The notes under the pieces: model-generated
Databases searched by the model: none
What the model was told of the DNA's origin: nothing
Seen by the model: the letters and a program-made list of their open reading frames with translations, nothing else
Translations under genes and position numbers: made by a program
Source of the DNA: Chrysopilus asiliformis
Lineage: Eukaryota > Arthropoda > Insecta > Diptera > Rhagionidae
Direction: 5' to 3'
DNA: 64,000 nt
Assembly: GCA_964034945.1 (NCBI GenBank)
Contig: OZ035961.1
Coordinates: 41,382,184-41,446,183 of the forward strand
Shown: positions 11,407 through 23,280 of the stretch, in pieces
How positions within the stretch are numbered: the first letter of the stretch is position 1
Layout of the letters: each line of letters starts with the position of its first letter

Positions 11407-13030
11407 AGGTTTTAAATTTGTAAAAGAAAAATTGACATTAAATTATATGCTGGTCGTACATTTTTCGATTTTACTTTCTAATTTCTAATTAAAAATATGT
11501 AGTTAAAGTTGCTTGTCTATTATTTATTAAAATATATTTTTTGTTATTTTCTTTTCAGGTATGTATTAAATTGGAAAGTCAAAATTAAATTTTATGATAT
11601 GCAATGAATGTTTCGGTGAGTAGAAGCATAAATTTTCATTATAATCTTAATCGTATCGAAATAGAAAACAAAATGCTGATATCAATTAAGTGAAAATTAA
11701 GATATAATTGAAAATACTACACATATTCATTTATTTTCAAATTGTTATACCATCTAAATCATTGAAAATCAATTAAAATATAAAATTATTTCACTCTGAA
11801 TTTGTCGATAATTGAAAATAGTTAATTTCTGCATTCCCATGCGTGCGGTTAAATTGATTAACAATATGTTCACACGTTTCTTGTGCTGAAAATCCGCTAT
11901 ACACCATAAAGTGCTTTAACTTGAAATCCATAACCTATAACAAATATGTGTGTTGTTGATTTTGAATCGTCTCTTCTCTAGCCCCCATGTGTCCTTTTCT
12001 GTATTTATAGACATTTTCTACTATTTCAATATGAGACACGTGTGTACAAACAGTTCTCTTTAAATATTATATAGGTGTATACATATATAAAATAGGTAGA
12101 TGGAAAGCATATTTATTTAAGCACGATCCACTTATGTTTTGTATTTATATGTCATATCGAACGTATCCAAATATAGCAGGACTCAAGCCACTCTCTAGAA
12201 CGGGATATGGTTTTTCAAACTGAACCGAATATGTGTAATCCCGATGGACTAACACTCATATGAACCGAAATCGAAACGAACAAAACCAGACGCCGTCGAT
12301 ATGCACTCGGTCCTATTTTATTTATTGAATTTGAATATGTCGATACCAATAATCAAATTTCCCAAAGGACAGCTAAACAAAAAACATATATTTATATTCA
12401 TGTATGCTCACAGATAACCGAAATTTCGCATAGGTACCGTGTGTAAAAAAAAACACAGCCATTTATATTCATACATGACATTCGTATAACTATGTGCATA
12501 TCCTGTAACGGAAGTATATGTACCTCTGTGCCAACATTTCATATTTATGTTTGTTCGGTGAATATCCTTTAGTTGTGTCGACGAAAAGGATGTCTTGTGA
12601 AGAGCCTTCAGTGACTAAAATCAAATGTAACTGAGGGGTGGTTATAAAGTTCACAGAATGACATGAAGAGGACACTTGAATCAATTTAGTGGCTTATCAG
12701 GTTTATAATTTGCTCTCTATGTATAAACAATCAATTATCGAAATCTAAAATTACGAGGCGTAACGTTCAAAATTAATGGGTTGACTTACATATTCTTGGT
12801 CATCATTGTGGAAAACTTGTATAAGAGTGCTTTATTTAAAAATGAATATAAATGGAACTAACTGTTCAACAAAGTAGATATTACTTGAACTCCATGAATG
12901 TAATAAAAAATATTTTATGTCACATGGTATTTCCACAAAGATTTCATAAAATTTTGACATAAGTAATTTCGGCAAAAATCGGGAAAATCATTTCGCCTGG
13001 GCGTTTAGTTTTATATCTCCGAAATCGTTT
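11407..13030. other. Unassigned sequence
   Basis: AT-rich intergenic-type DNA; only short spurious frames (for example 12490-12684 minus). No repeat or inverted structure stood out. Confidence 0.4.
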
Positions 13031-13255
13031 TTAATGAGTAATAAAGGGTAAAATTTTGGGGTTCCATTTTTTTTGTGTGAATCCGGGGGAGGAGAGCGTG
13101 GTAAGTAAAGTGTGAGGAAATTGTGGAGTATTGACTGGTACAACTGCAGTCTTCAGCAATTTCGGAAATTGATAATAAAGGGTAAAATTTTGGGTTTCCA
13201 TATTTTTTTGTGTGAATCCGGGACAAATCCGGGGTGGAGAGCAGGGGAAGTAAAA
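13031..13255. repeat. Diverged tandem duplication, unit about 134 bp
   Basis: The block AATAAAGGGTAAAATTTTGG followed by a T-run, GTGTGAATCCGGG and GGAGAGC occurs at about 13039 and again at about 13173, with the second copy carrying an extra ACAAATCCGG. The intervening bases contain CAATTTCGGAAAT. Confidence 0.7.
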
Positions 13256-13359
13256 TGTTTAATGCTTCGAAATTAGTCGTAAAAATTTTAAAAGCCCGAA
13301 CACAGGGTTTGTTTCAGATCTTGTTTTTTTGTTTGTAATTATATTAAACTAACAGGCCC

Positions 13360-14330
13360 TTCGTTGCCAGCTTAAAGTTTTTTGTATAAATTTTAGAATC
13401 CCAAAAAACCATAAATAACTTAAAAACTTTTGAGAAAAAACGTTTTCCTTCCAGGACCTTCCGCTTCGAATTTTGAAATTCCAACACCAGATTCGTGATA
13501 AGCAACCCCCTAATGCCGATTTTCCGGGAAAAACGGGAAAAAGGAAATTTGCGTTATCCTTACAGGACCTTCTGTTTCCAATTTTGAAAATCTAACATAG
13601 GTAACGCACTTTACCCCCTCCCCTTACACCCCCCACCCTTCGCGCTACTTTTACGTTGGAACCAGAACTACCACAGACACTCATGCCAAATTTCAAGTCA
13701 ATCGGATCAGCCGTTTTTGCGTGAAAGAGGAACAGACAGACAAACAGACACCAACTCATTTTTATATATTAGTATATTAGTATGACTATGATATACGGTG
13801 CCAAAAAATTATTTTATTCCTTTTTAGTGCATTTTTTAAATAAAAGCTTTTTTCAAATTTTTTTTATTTTATCCTTTTTAGTCTTTTTGTAGGTACTGGA
13901 TTAGTATGACTAAAAATCCAAAATGACGTCTGTCTTCTGCCACGCTTATTTATACTTTTTATCTTCAAATCCTTGACGCCGTTGTGATATTTTTACGGGT
14001 TTTTAAACTCCAGAACCCGAAAATCCACAGAAGAGATTTTTTCCGGAAAATTTTGAGCTAAACGATAATCACGTTGTTCTGACAGGACCTTCCGTTGTAT
14101 TTTTAGATTTCTTAATGCCAGAATCGGATTTAGCGTTCCCGAAAACCCCCCGACGAGATTTTTTTCCGGAAAATTCGAAGAAAAGGAAAATCACGTCAAA
14201 AGGAAAATCATCCTTAAAGACTTTATATTGTGCTCCTGGCAACGCAGATCATTTTGCGTAAAAATCGGTCCAGTAGATTCTGAGTTTTGTAATCTCAAAC
14301 ATCCATTTTTAAATATATATAGATGTGTTA
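13360..14330. repeat. Dispersed repeat tail(s) with CAGGACCTTCCG blocks
   Basis: The motif CAGGACCTTC(C/T)GTTT recurs near 13453, 13563 and 14091, each followed by an AATTTTGAAAT-like stretch. At 13675-13760 comes a segment describing CCAAATTTCAAGTCAATCGG, then GCGTGAAAGAGGAACAGACA and a TATATTAGTA end, typical of 3' tails of non-LTR or Helitron-like insect repeats. No reverse transcriptase frame is present. It is probably two or more truncated copies in tandem; the class is unresolved. Confidence 0.5.
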
Positions 14331-14490
14331 GCGGTCTTTAATGTTTTAAAAACACAACAAAAATTGCGCCTCAGACAAAACGTTTAGAAACAAATATCTC
14401 ACCATTGAAAATTACTCAATGAAATGTGCCGCACGCAGCTTTTTTTAAAGACTAGACACAAAAATTTCTGAGGAAGCTGCGAAACATTTA

Positions 14491-14776
14491 AGGCTCGAGC
14501 ACACAGAAATCGATCCAATTGCGCGATGCAGTTGTATTCCACAGTCTTGCATCATCTTCATCACACAAAGGGCCATCTGTTGCAGCGGACTATTTTCTGT
14601 CGTCGCGACCAGCGATCAGGTTGTACAAATTATTTTTTTTAGAAACTGTGCGTTAGAAGAAAGCAGCCATACTAGATCGCCAAGCGTCTCATGTGCCATC
14701 CCATATCCGCCTACTGCCGCGATAATCGAGGAACCGCTGCCCGTCGCGACAGATCGCTTTCTATGTGCACGAGCCG
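14491..14776. mobile_element. 286-bp MITE with TTA target duplication
   Basis: The end AGGCTCGAGCACACAGAAAT is matched by the reverse complement of the other end (CGGCTCGTGCACATAGAAAG), about 24 bp with four or five mismatches. TTA flanks both sides (14488-14490 and 14777-14779). A 3-bp TWA duplication suggests PIF/Harbinger. No coding sequence. Confidence 0.65.
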
Positions 14777-15176
14777 TTAGGGTTTTGAGGTCATTTTCTA
14801 GTGATTAAGAAATTATAACACTAGATTTAATAAATTCATGTTGGACGATGATTCACACCATGGCACAAAATTCCTGAAGTTTTTTCCAGATGAAGTCACT
14901 ACTGGAATTTTTTTATATCGCTCATTTGCGATGATAGCGTCATAATTCAAAAATGAGCAGTTTTGAGTTAATAATGCAGAATTTTGGCTCGTTTTGGCTT
15001 GTTCTTTTATCTGACAAAACGTCTTAGCGCTACAAGAAATACTGGCCATAGAAGAGCATTGGTATCATGTTTTTTTTTTGTATCATAAATTTAGTACAGA
15101 ATAGTTTAATACAGAATCACCCAATATAAAACCTTAAAAAGTGAAAAATCACATTTTCTGAGTTATGACACTTAAT

Positions 15177-15462
15177 GACTGTGTTTACATTAGGACTCAT
15201 TTTGAGGCGGCACGTCATTCGCTCCGGCCAAGTAATGGCGAGGGACGCAGTGGGGAGGGAAACCAAAAAGAGCGAACGAAATTTAAATTCACTTAAAATT
15301 TTCAGTCGCAAACCGGTTTGAGTCTGGTTGTTGAGACCTGTTTCGTTTAGTTTTGTTGATGAAGCCGGTTTAGCGAATAAAGATGAAGCGAACCTTGTGC
15401 ACACGACAGAGAAATGACGAATGACATGCCGCCTCAAAATGAATCCTAATGTAAACACAGTC
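15177..15462. mobile_element. 286-bp MITE with about 45-bp TIRs
   Basis: The left end GACTGTGTTTACATTAGGAC, continuing to GCGGCACGTCATTCG, is repeated inverted at the right end with two mismatches across about 45 bp. AAT flanks both sides (15174-15176, 15463-15465), a 3-bp target duplication. The 115-codon frame crossing it on the minus strand is just a read-through of the repeat. Confidence 0.75.
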
Positions 15463-15850
15463 AATGAGCGATATCGAGTCGCCGGAATAAATTCGAGTTC
15501 TGAGAACTTTTGCTCAAAGTGAACTTATTTTGCTCATCTATCGTAAATGTCACGGAATAGTTACTTCAACAGAAATTTCTGCAAAAATCGCAAATGTAAA
15601 TGACTCCTAAGGCTCGAGCAAATTATTATTTCAGTAAATTTCTAACCGAACAATAAATTTAATGAATTTAAAAAAAAAAATCCTGATAGATTTGATAGAC
15701 TTTTACTCATTGTGATTGGCCCGACAACTTTCTCAGCGTATCTTTAAGACTCTTTGATAAACATGTTGGTAAACTAAATATTTCAACATATTTGTGAAGT
15801 ACGACGTATAAGTAACATTTGATACATAGCTCTTTATCAATCTCGTAGAG

Positions 15851-16764
15851 CAGCGATTCTCAACCTGTGGGGCGCGCCCCCCTAGGGGGGCGCGAGTACA
15901 TTTAAGGGGGGCGCGAGCATATCCAAGACAAAATATTTAAAAAAGTTTATTAATTGACTGAAAGGAAAGTACATACCCACATACAAAACAAAATACATTT
16001 CGACATAATATTTAATAATTAACTTATTAACTTACGCTTGGAGCACAATGAACGCGAAACCAGCGCGAAACCAACGCAACTACAACGCTCTGAACTGTCA
16101 CGCAGTGCAAAATTCTAGCGGCAGAGCACAATAGCAGCTCGTGAAGTAGTACAAGTGAGATAATATAAAATGGTATAAACTTGGAAAAATTACAAAAATG
16201 GATAATTTTGAAGCGATAATTTGCTTTGTTGGTCTTTATCTTTGTTATTTGCACTAAGGCTATCAATTTTTCCTCGAACGACATTTTTCCAACCTCACTT
16301 TATGAACTGTCAACGCGGAATTCTGCAGCAAAGTTAGAAGTTTGCAAACTTTTGCGTTGCGGTTACGTTGTAGCTGCGTTCTATACGTTTACTGTGCTCA
16401 CTTCAAACAATTTGTGGGAACCAAACTTTTAAGTGACAGTTTCTGCGTCAGTTCCGCGTCGGTTTCGCGTTCATTGTGATTTCAGGGTTAAAACAACTTC
16501 TCGCGAAACCGCAAAAATGACGCAAGAGCAATAAAAAGACACCGGATTCTTGTTTTGTCAACGCTGAGGATCGGTGTTGCCAAATGTCAATAAATTACTG
16601 TTTTCTTGGTAATTCGTGTTGAAAATTAGGGTAGTAGTGTAGGTTTAGCGCCAAAATACTCAAATTACGTTATTATTGTATACATTTTATTGTATGCAAG
16701 GGGGGCGCGATGTCAATTTTGATTGAAAATTGGGCCGCGAATACTGAAAGGTTGAGAAACGCTG
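15851..16764. mobile_element. Non-autonomous hAT element with perfect 8-bp target duplication
   Basis: TCGTAGAG occurs at 15843-15850 and 16765-16772, directly outside inverted ends CAGCGATTCTCAACCTGTGG and (right end, reverse complement) CAGCGTTTCTCAACCTTTCA. The CAGNG-TTCTCAACC terminus and an 8-bp duplication are hallmarks of hAT transposons. Just inside each end lie GGGGGGCGCG blocks. No transposase is encoded; the middle is largely occupied by another inverted-repeat element (16044-16478). Confidence 0.88.
16044..16478. mobile_element. Inverted-repeat element nested in the hAT element
   Basis: It begins CACAATGAACGCGAAACC and ends with its exact reverse complement. The inversion continues imperfectly for about 60 bp (GCGCGAAACCAACGC and GAACTGTCA blocks). 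No target duplication was visible. Short frames in it (16027-16284 minus, 16226-16432 plus) have no recognisable domain. Confidence 0.65.
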
Positions 16765-16772
16765 TCGTAGAG

Positions 16773-18240
16773 AATCAATAAGATTTAATCAAAACCTATA
16801 ATAGTTTTACTTTGAATTTCATTACCGTGGTGAGGAAAGCTTCACACCACAACAATAAAATCTCAACAATATGGCATCTGTTTGTATTCTAATTCCTAAA
16901 TTTTGAAGTTACATCAAGCTGGTGGAGTAACTATTTCAATATTTTAGTGGTAATGCCATCAATTATTACCACTTACCAAATTAATTGAGTTCCATTATGT
17001 AAGTAAATCGCTCCAACACATTGAAAATCAATCAATTTGAAGAAAAGCAAAAAAAAAAAACCAAATTCGTATCTGATTTCGCGAAATGTTGGATTCTGAT
17101 GAAGTAAACGCAACTGATGTGGAAAATTTTCATTTCTACAAGTTGAGATATTCATGCGAAAATTTATGGTTAAATGGTTTTAGTATGAACATAATTTTTC
17201 CTTTTTAATTTTCTACTGCAGCATCAGTTCAGCAAAGTGCAGATTCAGACTGCAGACTGCAGACGGTTTTTACATACTTTTCATGTCTGTAGTACTTATA
17301 TGGTTTTTGCTAGTGTTACATTTTCAAACATTTACGACTATTTGAATAAATAGCCGAAATTAATTTCCGCTTAGAGATTATCAATACGTTTTTTTTTTGG
17401 TATTTATTAGCAGATTTGCACTTTATGCGTAAATTTGTCTTTTATGACGTTGAAAAGCGAACTCAGACTGTCATTAAAAGCATCAAATGAGTTAAAAGCG
17501 AGTTTCCGCTAAGCTGCGCTTAGAACTCTCAATAATTCTTTTCTGAATGAATGAGAAACAAACCACCATTCCTTAAATACGTTTTTAAGTTACTCGTACA
17601 TGTTTTGAAAAGTGTCACTCCTATCTTTTCTGTTATTGTGATTCCATTCTGTAATAAAATCCCAAAAGAAGCTGTTCGCTTCACAGAATTCATCTATTTT
17701 TTTGCTGTACTTTCGACTGTAGAAAAGTTTTGATCTAGCAAAAATAGAAATATAATTTAGAGAAAATGAAAGCACAATCAAAGAAATTTCTTTCTTCCTC
17801 CAACATGAAAACTAGGAAACTTTTCCATTTTTAAGTTAAACAGAATAAGGAATTTAAAAATTCAATTCACGATTTAATTTAAACAGAGCGTTGAAAGTTT
17901 TGGTTGGTCTTAACATTATTTTCTTGTTATTTTGCAAGATGAAGTTCTGTACAGAATAATCGAGAAAAAAACATCATTTTCTTTACGCAGTCCGAATGAA
18001 ATTGAGATTTGCACTGTTAAAGTTCTGGTATAATAATGAAAATAATTCGATCCAATATTATTGAAAGATTATTTTTATTTTCATATTAAATGGATGATCA
18101 CATTTTTTTTTGCAAAATAGGAATTTCTTCAACAATTATTTTTGCACCATACAACTTTATTTATTGCTATAAAATAGTTTTTATTTCGAATGTACCGAAA
18201 AAAAATTATTGAGATAAAAAGTCTCAATTTTAATAAATTT
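16773..18240. other. Unassigned sequence
   Basis: AT-rich DNA with only short frames. The one oddity is a small CTGCAGA iteration near 17250-17265. No gene was recognised. Confidence 0.4.
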
Positions 18241-18380
18241 TTCATAGATTTGATATATCGGCTCCCCTTTTACCCCCTCGCCTGTTATCTTCTGAATGAC
18301 TGAAGGGATTTGAACACGGTTTTCAGTGTTGGACAGCTCGATCAATAGGGAAACTTTTCGACTACTGAAAATATTTATAT

Positions 18381-18449
18381 AAAAAGATAAGCTTATTAAG
18401 CTATTGGGTTCATACCCCACTTATAAAGGTAATAATCCTTTTCTTTTTA
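18381..18449 (+). pseudogene. trnM: Nuclear copy of mitochondrial tRNA-Met
   Basis: Sixty-nine bases beginning AAAAAGATAAGC and containing the anticodon loop GGGTTCATACCCC with anticodon CAT. It is followed immediately by the start of nad2, the invariant insect order. The acceptor arms AAAAAGA/TCTTTTT, D arm AAGCTTATTAAGCT and T arm can still fold, so the transfer looks recent. Promoter elements for nuclear RNA polymerase III are not expected in a mitochondrial tRNA, so it is taken as a non-functional NUMT. Confidence 0.92.
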
Positions 18450-18590
18450 ATTTTTAAAAATTCATCAAAAATTTTATTTTTATTGGCTTTAATTATAGGC
18501 ACTTTAATTACTATTTCTTCTAATTCTTGATTAGGAGCTTGAATAGGATTAGAAATTAACTTATTATCTTTTATTCCCCCAATAACTGAC
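18450..18590 (+). pseudogene. nad2: NUMT: 5' fragment of NADH dehydrogenase subunit 2
   Basis: Starting at ATT (an accepted mitochondrial start) directly after trnM, 47 codons are open under the invertebrate mitochondrial code, using TGA as Trp twice and ATA as Met. The product shows the insect ND2 N-terminus: [36 protein letters not shown]. ND2 is a membrane subunit of complex I; here only its first 47 codons (of roughly 340) are present and the standard code would stop at the first TGA, so it is non-functional. No in-frame damage is seen, arguing for young age. The match ends at about 18590, where nuclear repeat DNA resumes. Confidence 0.93.
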
Positions 18591-18969
18591 ATGTTGCGAA
18601 CCCCTCTCCTGCTATATCCAAAACTACTGAATGGATTTTTATACGGTTTTTAGTGTTGGATAGGTTATCTGTCAAGTGAAATTTTCACCCACTCAAACCA
18701 CCTCTACATGCTGCGAACCTCCTTTTCAGCTATCTCCGAAACTATTGTATGGATTTTCAACATACGTCACAAAATAAATGCAAAAACCTTAAGTGTCAGG
18801 CGCTAGGTGAATTTGCCCTATTCCCTTTCTCACAAGGAGATTTTAAAAATATTTGCGATTTCCTTGAAAATAGTGCGCCAAAACGAACAAATTATGAAAA
18901 ATAATTATTTGAAATAATAATTCTTGCATAAATTTTCTATACATCAAAATACTTTTTAAAAAAAAGGTT

Positions 18970-19440
18970 TTTTTTCATGTTCAAAAATTTTGTTATTACC
19001 CGAGCAACGCCGGGTACTTGCAAATTAGTATATCATATAGGAGTATATTAGATTTAGTATACCATTTGTAACGCATCGCACCAATCGTCGGCCAAAAAAA
19101 AAACTGCGTCAGGGTATTTGGGATGACAGAAGATTTTGATTTCCGCATGTCTGTCCGTTTGTCTGTCTGCCTGTCCATAAACACCATGACTTTCGAAAGG
19201 ATAGAGTTAGAGACTTGAAATTTTGTACAGTAGCGTTTCTCGTTTTTGAACTTACAACCGAACCAGTTTTTTACAATTTTCTCGAAAACGGTGAGACATC
19301 TTATGGAGATGATAAAGTGCCACAAAAGCGAAAAAATCTTCCAGCTTTTACATGGCGTCCCACAAAAAGGCTGTGAACCGACAAGAGAAGCAACACTTAA
19401 GAATAGGATTTTACATAATAGTATTTTACATCACTAATCC
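18970..19440 (+). mobile_element. GTCY-type element, second subfamily, copy 1
   Basis: From about 19030 it reads CATATAGGAGTATATTAGAT, then CCATTTGTAACGCATCG, a GTCTGTCCGTTTGTCTGTCT tract at 19148-19175, GAGACTTGAAATTTTG and a later region with TTTTACATAATAG. The same order, diverged, is found at 23800-24130 (plus) and 59400-59778 (minus). Immediately upstream is a small hairpin TACCCG-AGCAACGC-CGGGTA (about 19000-19020) followed by AATTAGTA, a form seen at ends of Helitron-like repeats. Confidence 0.55.
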
Positions 19441-19559
19441 CCAACGGACCACTCCTTCCTCCCTCTCCCAAACAAATGCATTTTTTTTAAATTCAAATTA
19501 AGTAAATTTTCGCTTAGAACACAGTTCCAAAAATAATCGCAAGCCACTTTCTAAAAATC

Positions 19560-19830
19560 AAAAAAAAAAAAAAAAATGCGCCACAGGCAAATATTTAATA
19601 GACATGCGAGATACGTCGTGTGGAAAATCATTGAAAAAATACGCCGCAGGTGAAAAAAAAGTAATTTACAGCAAACCCCTCATCAAATTACTGTAAAAAA
19701 CTTTTTTTTTCACCACTAAATGGAGAAATCAGGGACAGAAGTGTAGTTTCCGGAACGCCGGGATCACATGCCCAAATCCGGGATTGTGGCGGTTTTTCTT
19801 GGGCGTCTGGTAACCCGGCCTATACAAAGA
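19560..19830 (+). repeat. CGCCGCAGG / CCGGGA dispersed repeat, copy 1
   Basis: It shows ATGCGCCACAGGCAAAT and TACGCCGCAGGTG, then GAAATCAGGGACAG, CGGAACGCCGGGATCACATG, CCCAAATCCGGGATTG. Copies with the same block order occur at 39385-39552 and 52060-52255 (plus) and, shorter, at about 24784-24905 (minus). No terminal inverted repeats were resolved; class unknown. Confidence 0.55.
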
Positions 19831-19989
19831 GAATGTTTCGCTGATATTTGTATGTGGGAGGGGAAGGAATAGTCCGATTTTACTTGTTCAAGAAATTCAA
19901 ATGTTTTTTGGTTGTCTAAACGAGTCTGCCCAGTAGTATGAAATTTTTTAGAAGAATTGTGTAAGAACCCGTGCAAAGCCATGGGTACA

Positions 19990-22555
19990 AAAAAAATTTT
20001 TTTACTTACAAATAATTTTCGTTCTGGTTACGGTTTCGGCTTTCTATTTTTGTTCAAAATGGGGTTCGTTCTTGTTTGAAATTTTGTGAAAATTTTCGGT
20101 ATTCGCTCCCACTCATGGTTCGGTTCGAAGCTCTGCTTTAAAATTTAAATGTTTTTGTTATGACACACCCATCTGAATAGGTCAACAAAAACTTAATCAT
20201 CTAAATATGTTATTCAGAATAATTGTTAAGTATTCTAATTTCTGAGAAACTTGTCTAAAATCACTACAATTATTATAAACGTTTTCTGCGAACAATTATT
20301 TAGAGTTATTTTTTGTGGCACGAAAACTATGACGAAGCAACATTAATTATGTGATGTTAAATTGTTTTGGATACATTGAAATATGTCAAGTGTCTAATTA
20401 TAGTTGATAATTATAATGAAAGCAATTTTCGAGAAAAGCGTGTTTAAAGATTTCCCGAGTTTAGGCACTTATGGCATGACTTTCTAGTACACGTGCTAAT
20501 GTAGTGAAATGAAAATGGAACAACTTTTTTTTGCGTCCCAACATAATGCAATGGAGAAAACATTCGGGGGTGTTTTTTTTCATTTTGCTTTTAGAGAAGA
20601 AAGCGAAATTCTAAGCACTTGAGCTAATTCTCAAGTGGAAATTCCGGAAAACATAAAGCAGTCTCGAGATTTAAATAAAATTCCTAGGCTAAATCAAAAT
20701 GAAGACTAACTCTGACACACGTCCATATCACAATCACGTCGAAACACTTAAAATGCTTGTCAGGAATTCGTCTTAATTACATTGGGAATCTATTTTTGAT
20801 GTATGTAAAATCATTCTGTCGTCAAAATTTGTTAGTGGACGTGAAACGTGCACTACTGTGACTCCTGAAGAAACCCCCCTTTCAATTCATTTCCTTTGAA
20901 TGAAAGATGCCTGGCGGAATAAAGAATCAGAAAAGATCAAAGGAACACGAAATGGGCTTTACTTTCCCAGACTGATGGGCAGCTCCAAAGATTCTCCAGA
21001 TTCTGGTTATCCAGCAAGAAAAAACATTTTTTTTCCATCTGGATTGCTAAGTGAAATTTAGAGAAACAGATTCAAAAATCCTTCAGTACGTGTGTTTAAT
21101 GTACAACTGCAGTAAATGCAAGCCATTTCGGTGTTAATATAGGAAGATGTTTTTTGTTTTGAAAACGGAGGAAATGGTCGTCAAGTCTCAGCTTTTATGA
21201 CCTTTGTTGTGTATGTGTGTATAATTAACTTCACAAAGCTAAACATTAACATCCAGTTAGCAGTGTGTCGACTTGATTTTATGAAGTTTTCCGGCTAAAA
21301 GTCAGTAATATGAAGACAATATTTCGTTATTTTGATTTACGACTGGCATAAGTGTGGTATACGGCGATAACTCTACTATTAACCACACGGTTTTAGTGTC
21401 CTTTAATAACTTTATGTCGGCTATTAAATTGAAACACAAGAAAAATATTAGACTAATAAAAATTAGCAAAGAGTTGGTTTAAAATTTCCCCGTTAAGGAG
21501 TTAAGTGTTAATTTATGACTTTCCAGTTTTACATTTAGTTAACATGCCTTTCAAAATTAGATTTACAGCGTAATTACTCGTCAGACAAGATGACAGCATT
21601 CGAATCCCTTGCCAACACAAATGACGTTTCTGACTTTTTTTTTTTTTTAAATAGGACTTTTATTGAAACTGATGACAACCTAGTGTTCAAAATAGTCATC
21701 GAATGGTGGTAGCCAAAATGTTTCATAGTCCCTGAAGAGATCTCCTTGGGTTGCAGGCTGTTTTTTTTTACAATCCTGAATGTGAATACTCGATGAAATG
21801 CCCGGAAATGTGTGTGTATGCCATGCTCCGCCTTTAGCGCAATTGGATAAATTTGCTACCGAACCGGAGGCACTTCTGGAACTGGCACAAGAAATAGGGA
21901 TCAATTTTAGTTTAGTGAACATCTGCCTCTAGTATTCTGCCTTTGCTGTTGGTTCGATGCGCTTTAATGACATTTATCTGTCAAAATTTTGTTATAATTC
22001 CAAAGTGATAAATTGAGCGGCTTTTCTCTTAGTTTCGTTATTCCTATTTAGGGTTCAATGTGATCCGGTTCTGTGAACTCTCCCACCGCTCTTTCATATA
22101 TGTATATATTTTTTTTGTTTTAGAATATTTCGGCATACTTTCGAATAAACTATAAATTCAGAAGGGTCGGACCATTTACCGTAGAAACAGGTTACACTCG
22201 GCGTTTATATACCTGTTCAACTGAACGCTATACGGTACGTTGAGCGCATGATATACGACATAAAGTTTTAAATTAAATTAGCGAAATAAGTCACCTTTGA
22301 TGAGCGATCATAAATCAAGTAAATTGTGAATGGCAAAGGATGATGGCTCAGCAGCAATCAAAATGGAGCTGTGTCCAAGATCAGCATTTTGATGTATCAC
22401 AAAAATAATTGCGTTCCATGGTAGCTAATTGTTTGATATTCCTTTAATTTCAAACTTTTTTTTATATATCAAATCTCGACTTAATTGGAAAAAAATCAAG
22501 AAAGTGCTGCAAAAAATTTACATTGGCCACATTTTTTTAATGATTGTCAATTATT
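19990..22555. other. Unassigned sequence
   Basis: About 2.5 kb with no recognised exon, RNA or repeat. An 80-codon frame at 21680-21922 (minus) has ordinary composition but no domain I recognise and is followed by an A/T homopolymer. It may contain regulatory or single-copy DNA. Confidence 0.4.
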
Positions 22556-22560
22556 ATAAA

Positions 22561-23090
22561 CATAGCAAAAGCTATAATTGCCTATCTGGCAATTATTGAA
22601 AACCCCTATGGTGATTTAAGTGAACAGTTGTATCAAAATTCCACTTTGAAGTCAAACTTTTCAATAAGATTTTTTAAAATTTATTCCAATCGGATTTTGA
22701 TGTATGGGAGTTTTATGTAGAATCGTATCCTAAATAACTTTTGCTCTTGGACTTTTTTGATAAAACGCATCGTTTTTGAGATATTCGCAAAAAAACGTTT
22801 TCGTTCGTATGGGGGGTACCCCCCTAATGGTCCATTTTTTCCCATTAACGAACTTAGCCTTGAATTTTACGAAAAACGAATCTGCGTAAAATTTCAAGTC
22901 CCTAGCTCAATCCGCGCCACAGACGGACGGACGGACAGACAGACAGACGGACGGACAAGCAAAATTCAATTTTATTTATCATTCTAAACACACTGGTGTA
23001 GTTCATTTTTGTGTATGATAACGGGATCTTGGCGTTACAAACGGTAAGGCAAATTTAATATACCCTTTGGTTTCACCATACGGGTATAAA
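22561..23090 (-). mobile_element. GTCY-type interspersed element, copy B
   Basis: Reverse orientation relative to copy A: the hairpin end (GCTATAATTGCC..TGGCAATTAT with one mismatch) lies at 22571-22595 and the TATACCC end at about 23087. The microsatellite has about 9 four-base units (22919-22957). The body, including GGTACCCCCCTAATGGTCC and GTTTAGAATGATAAATAAAA-type sequence, follows copy A closely. Confidence 0.75.
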
Positions 23091-23280
23091 AAACGGAGTT
23101 CGGATCCCTCTTCGGTTGGCTTTTGAGACACTACTGCCAATTGCAGATGGCCATTTGCTACAACTTCAAAAAATGCTTGTATAAAAACAGTCGACATAAT
23201 TCCGAGCGTAGGTTTTGAATTTTGTAGGTTTTTGAAATCCGTCCGTCCGTTATTGAGTAAAATTGGTTTATTCTCTTCAG

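Larger units (their letters stand above)
18245..18760. repeat. Diverged tandem repeat interrupted by mitochondrial DNA
   Basis: Units share a pattern of CT-rich GCGAACC..CTCCTGCTAT, then ACTGAATGGATTTTTATACG, then GTGTTGGA and GAAACTTTTC/GAAATTTTCACC. Units lie at about 18250-18365, 18594-18705 and 18708-18760. A related piece is at about 27025-27140. The mitochondrial segment 18381-18590 sits between the first and second unit. Confidence 0.55.

Noticed and set aside
15117..15464. 115-codon minus frame
   Set aside because: It spans both inverted ends of a MITE, so it is a chance read-through.
18410..18592. 60-codon minus frame over the mitochondrial segment
   Set aside because: Antisense shadow of the trnM-nad2 NUMT.
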